8,421 nt of DNA from an uncultured Eubacteriales bacterium (GTDB taxonomy: Bacteria; Bacillota; Clostridia; Oscillospirales; Ruminococcaceae), in NCBI GenBank assembly GCA_900318545.1, contig ONLC01000079.1:1-8421 (forward strand), in the 5' to 3' direction. Under the pieces are notes generated by a model that had not been told where the DNA came from, ran no database searches, and saw nothing but the letters and a program-made list of their open reading frames with translations. This document shows, in pieces, positions 6,523 to 8,421 of the stretch (the stretch's first letter is position 1; the number at the start of each line of letters is the position of its first letter). The position numbers were made by a program, and so were the translations under genes.

Positions 6523-6559
6523 AGCATTTATTATCAGCATTATTCAACGGAGGTATAGT

Positions 6560-8421
6560 ATGGATAATAAGATTTTCTGCCCTAAGTGCGGAACTCCCGC
6601 TACAGCAGGCACAAAGTTCTGTGCTTCCTGCGGAGCACAGCTCCCCGCAGCAGCTCCTCAGCCCGCAGTTCAGCAGGCACAGGCAGCTCCCCAGCAGCAG
6701 GCTGCACCGCAGCAGGCTCAGACACCAAACGATACATACGCTCAGGCAAGACAGACCCAGAGAGCAAACCCTGCACAGGCACAGGTTCAGCCGACAGCTA
6801 CACCTGCATTTCAGCCCGTTCCTGCGGCTGACGGTGCTCCGAAGGCAGGCGGCAACTGGGTAGCAGCTCACAAGAATATCCTTATCATCGGTTGTGCAGC
6901 TATTATAGTTATCATAGCTCTGATAGTTATTCTCGTGAACATCTTCAGCTACACTAAGATCGAAGCCAAGGACCTTATCAAGGTTAATTTCCAGGGCATC
7001 AACGGTTCGGGAACTGCTACAGCAGAGCTCAATGCGTATCCTTCTTATATGTATCTTGATACAGATGATCTCAAGGATGCTCTCGATGATCTGGATTACG
7101 GCGATGCTATGGAAGACTTCGATGAGGATGACCTTGACGCTCTCGGAAGCCTTATGGGCGGAAGCAGCTCCAAGGACTCTAAGGAAACAGTCAGCAAATA
7201 CCTTTCTATCAATAACAAGACTCTGAAAAAGGCCTATGATAATGATGATCTGTCTGAGATCAAGAAGATGAGAAAGGCTCTTCTCAAAACTGATGACAAG
7301 GGCAACTACAAGATCACTGCCAAGGTAGACAAGGCAAAGGGTCTTAAAAACGGAGACAAGGTAAAGGTTACTATCAAGTATCCCGAATCCTCACTCAAGG
7401 ATAAGAAGATCAAGATCGAGAACACCACCTTTGAGGTAAAGGTAACAGGCCTTAAGGAAGGCACAAAGATCGATCCGTTTGACGGCATCGATGTAAGCTT
7501 CTCGGGCTTTGACGGAAACGGTTCTGCATCTGTAAACAGCACCTATCAGGACTGGTCTTATGCAATAGGCTATGACTATGACTACAGCAATGAGCTCAAA
7601 AACGGTGACTCCTATACTGTTGAGGCATACTTCTACTATGACCTGACAAAGACAGGAGACACAGCATACTTCGAGTATGACGACGAGTATTATGTAATTG
7701 ACGCTAAGGATCTCAGTGATGACAACAGACTCACTAAGACCTACACAGTTGAAGGTCTTTCCGAGCGTACAGAGATCGACCCGTTCGAGGGCATCACCTT
7801 CGAGTATTCGGGAGCTCTGCCTTTCGTTAAGCCTTCCTATGTAAACTCTGAATCTGTAAAATCCGAGCTGAAGGACAACGTTTCCTACACAGTAGACTGC
7901 CCTGATTACATCGGTGAGGACGGCGAGTTCACAGTTACCTGCGAGCCTTACTACTCACTCTCAGATTCAGGCTATGCACTCAAGGGTGCTGACTCCGAGG
8001 GCAACGTTAAGAAGACCTTCAAGGTTTCCGAGCTGACTGATGTTCCTTCCTACGTTACAAAGGACAACGCAGAGAAGACTCACGAGTTCTATAAGGATCA
8101 GCTTGACGAAAAGGTTAAGGAAGCTCAGGAAGACCTGATAGGTCAGAGCTACAGCTGGCTGACAAGTGCCGAGGGCGAGATCGAGGAAGCTACTCTTGAT
8201 TACTCCTCCACTTATGTTGCATTCACTAAGGACACTAAGTATGATTACAGCACTGTAAACCGCATCTACTGGCTGTACAAGGTTTCCTTCAAGACAGATG
8301 AGGGCGATGAGGCTGCATTCTACTATCTGTTCTATACCAGCGACATTACCTCTACACCTGACGGCAGCTTCACAGACCCCGAACAGATTTATATCTCTTC
8401 AACTACCGTCAAGAACATGGA
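6560..8421 (+). CDS. Zinc-ribbon, single-pass membrane protein with repeated beta-rich outer modules, C-terminus beyond window
   Basis: The first 620 codons read open to the window edge. The N-terminus is a zinc ribbon: CPKCG and CASCG with C7, C10, C21 and C24. A Gln/Ala/Pro-rich linker follows (about 29-98), then one membrane helix (about 106-130) which should place the rest outside. The outer part holds three related modules (about 131-299, 300-401, 402-494), each with an LKNGD or LKDN turn followed by beta strands and closing in a V-x-G-L or V-x-E-L step; the first contains an acidic insert (167-213). A distinct C-terminal domain starts near 499. The ATG is fixed by GGAGG (6549-6553), six bases upstream. 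The build (zinc ribbon, helix, repeated outer domains) recalls TcaA/YvbJ-type envelope proteins of Firmicutes, but the function is unknown. Codon use differs from its neighbours and suggests high expression. Confidence 0.9.
   Translation, partial: MDNKIFCPKCGTPATAGTKFCASCGAQLPAAAPQPAVQQAQAAPQQQAAPQQAQTPNDTYAQARQTQRANPAQAQVQPTATPAFQPVPAADGAPKAGGNWVAAHKNILIIGCAAIIVIIALIVILVNIFSYTKIEAKDLIKVNFQGINGSGTATAELNAYPSYMYLDTDDLKDALDDLDYGDAMEDFDEDDLDALGSLMGGSSSKDSKETVSKYLSINNKTLKKAYDNDDLSEIKKMRKALLKTDDKGNYKITAKVDKAKGLKNGDKVKVTIKYPESSLKDKKIKIENTTFEVKVTGLKEGTKIDPFDGIDVSFSGFDGNGSASVNSTYQDWSYAIGYDYDYSNELKNGDSYTVEAYFYYDLTKTGDTAYFEYDDEYYVIDAKDLSDDNRLTKTYTVEGLSERTEIDPFEGITFEYSGALPFVKPSYVNSESVKSELKDNVSYTVDCPDYIGEDGEFTVTCEPYYSLSDSGYALKGADSEGNVKKTFKVSELTDVPSYVTKDNAEKTHEFYKDQLDEKVKEAQEDLIGQSYSWLTSAEGEIEEATLDYSSTYVAFTKDTKYDYSTVNRIYWLYKVSFKTDEGDEAAFYYLFYTSDITSTPDGSFTDPEQIYISSTTVKNM
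7442..7795 (+). repeat. Coding repeat inside the zinc-ribbon protein (two copies of a 16-residue block)
   Basis: Residues 295-310 (VTGLKEGTKIDPFDGI, positions 7442-7489) and 397-412 (VEGLSERTEIDPFEGI, positions 7748-7795) match at 11 of 16 places, 102 residues apart. They mark the joints between successive outer modules. A third, more distant joint lies near residues 489-499. Confidence 0.75.

Noticed and set aside
6485..6871. Cys/Leu/Ser-rich minus-strand frame and the plus-strand frames at 6586-6863
   Set aside because: They are out-of-frame readings of the Gln/Ala/Pro linker of the zinc-ribbon gene, whose biased codons keep other frames open.

Overview
The window looks like chromosomal DNA of an anaerobic, spore-forming Clostridia member, most likely a Ruminococcus-like Oscillospiraceae. 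The grounds are a GerA-type spore germination operon, a family 3 glycoside hydrolase as gut plant-fibre degraders carry, sigma-A promoters and GGAGG ribosome binding sites of Firmicutes type, and a zinc-ribbon membrane protein of a build common in gut Firmicutes. The genus is an inference from style and content, not from a marker gene.

Layout. Positions 1-1427 (minus strand) hold the N-terminal 475 codons of a cytoplasmic GH3 glycosidase that runs off the left edge; it has its own sigma-A promoter (1458-1486). Positions 1525-5156 (minus strand) are a tight three-gene operon for a nutrient germinant receptor: A subunit, then B subunit (8-base overlap), then C subunit (14-base overlap, TTG start). 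Positions 5157-5268 are a short divergent promoter region. Positions 5269-6313 (plus strand) hold a DUF421 (YetF-type) membrane protein and, one base after its stop codon, a small DUF4363 membrane-anchored protein, followed by a hairpin terminator. Positions 6357-6559 contain AT-rich hairpins, a strong sigma-A promoter and a structured 5' leader. From 6560 to the right edge runs a zinc-ribbon, single-pass membrane protein with repeated beta-rich outer modules; its C-terminus lies beyond the window.

How the genes work together. The ger operon should build an inner-membrane receptor of the spore that senses small nutrients. The DUF421/DUF4363 pair starts head to head with it from only 112 bp of shared upstream DNA. 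DUF421 genes are also found in spoVA-type germination operons of bacilli, so a link to spore membranes is plausible here, but it is inferred from position. The GH3 gene and the zinc-ribbon gene look like independent units with vegetative promoters.

Points worth a second look: the C subunit has no lipobox cysteine; the GH3 C-terminal domain seems interrupted by a trefoil-like insert; the divergent promoter region has a palindrome that could serve both directions; the zinc-ribbon gene has a leader with two hairpins that could be mutually exclusive. I found no clear novel defence system, mobile element, CRISPR array or RNA gene.
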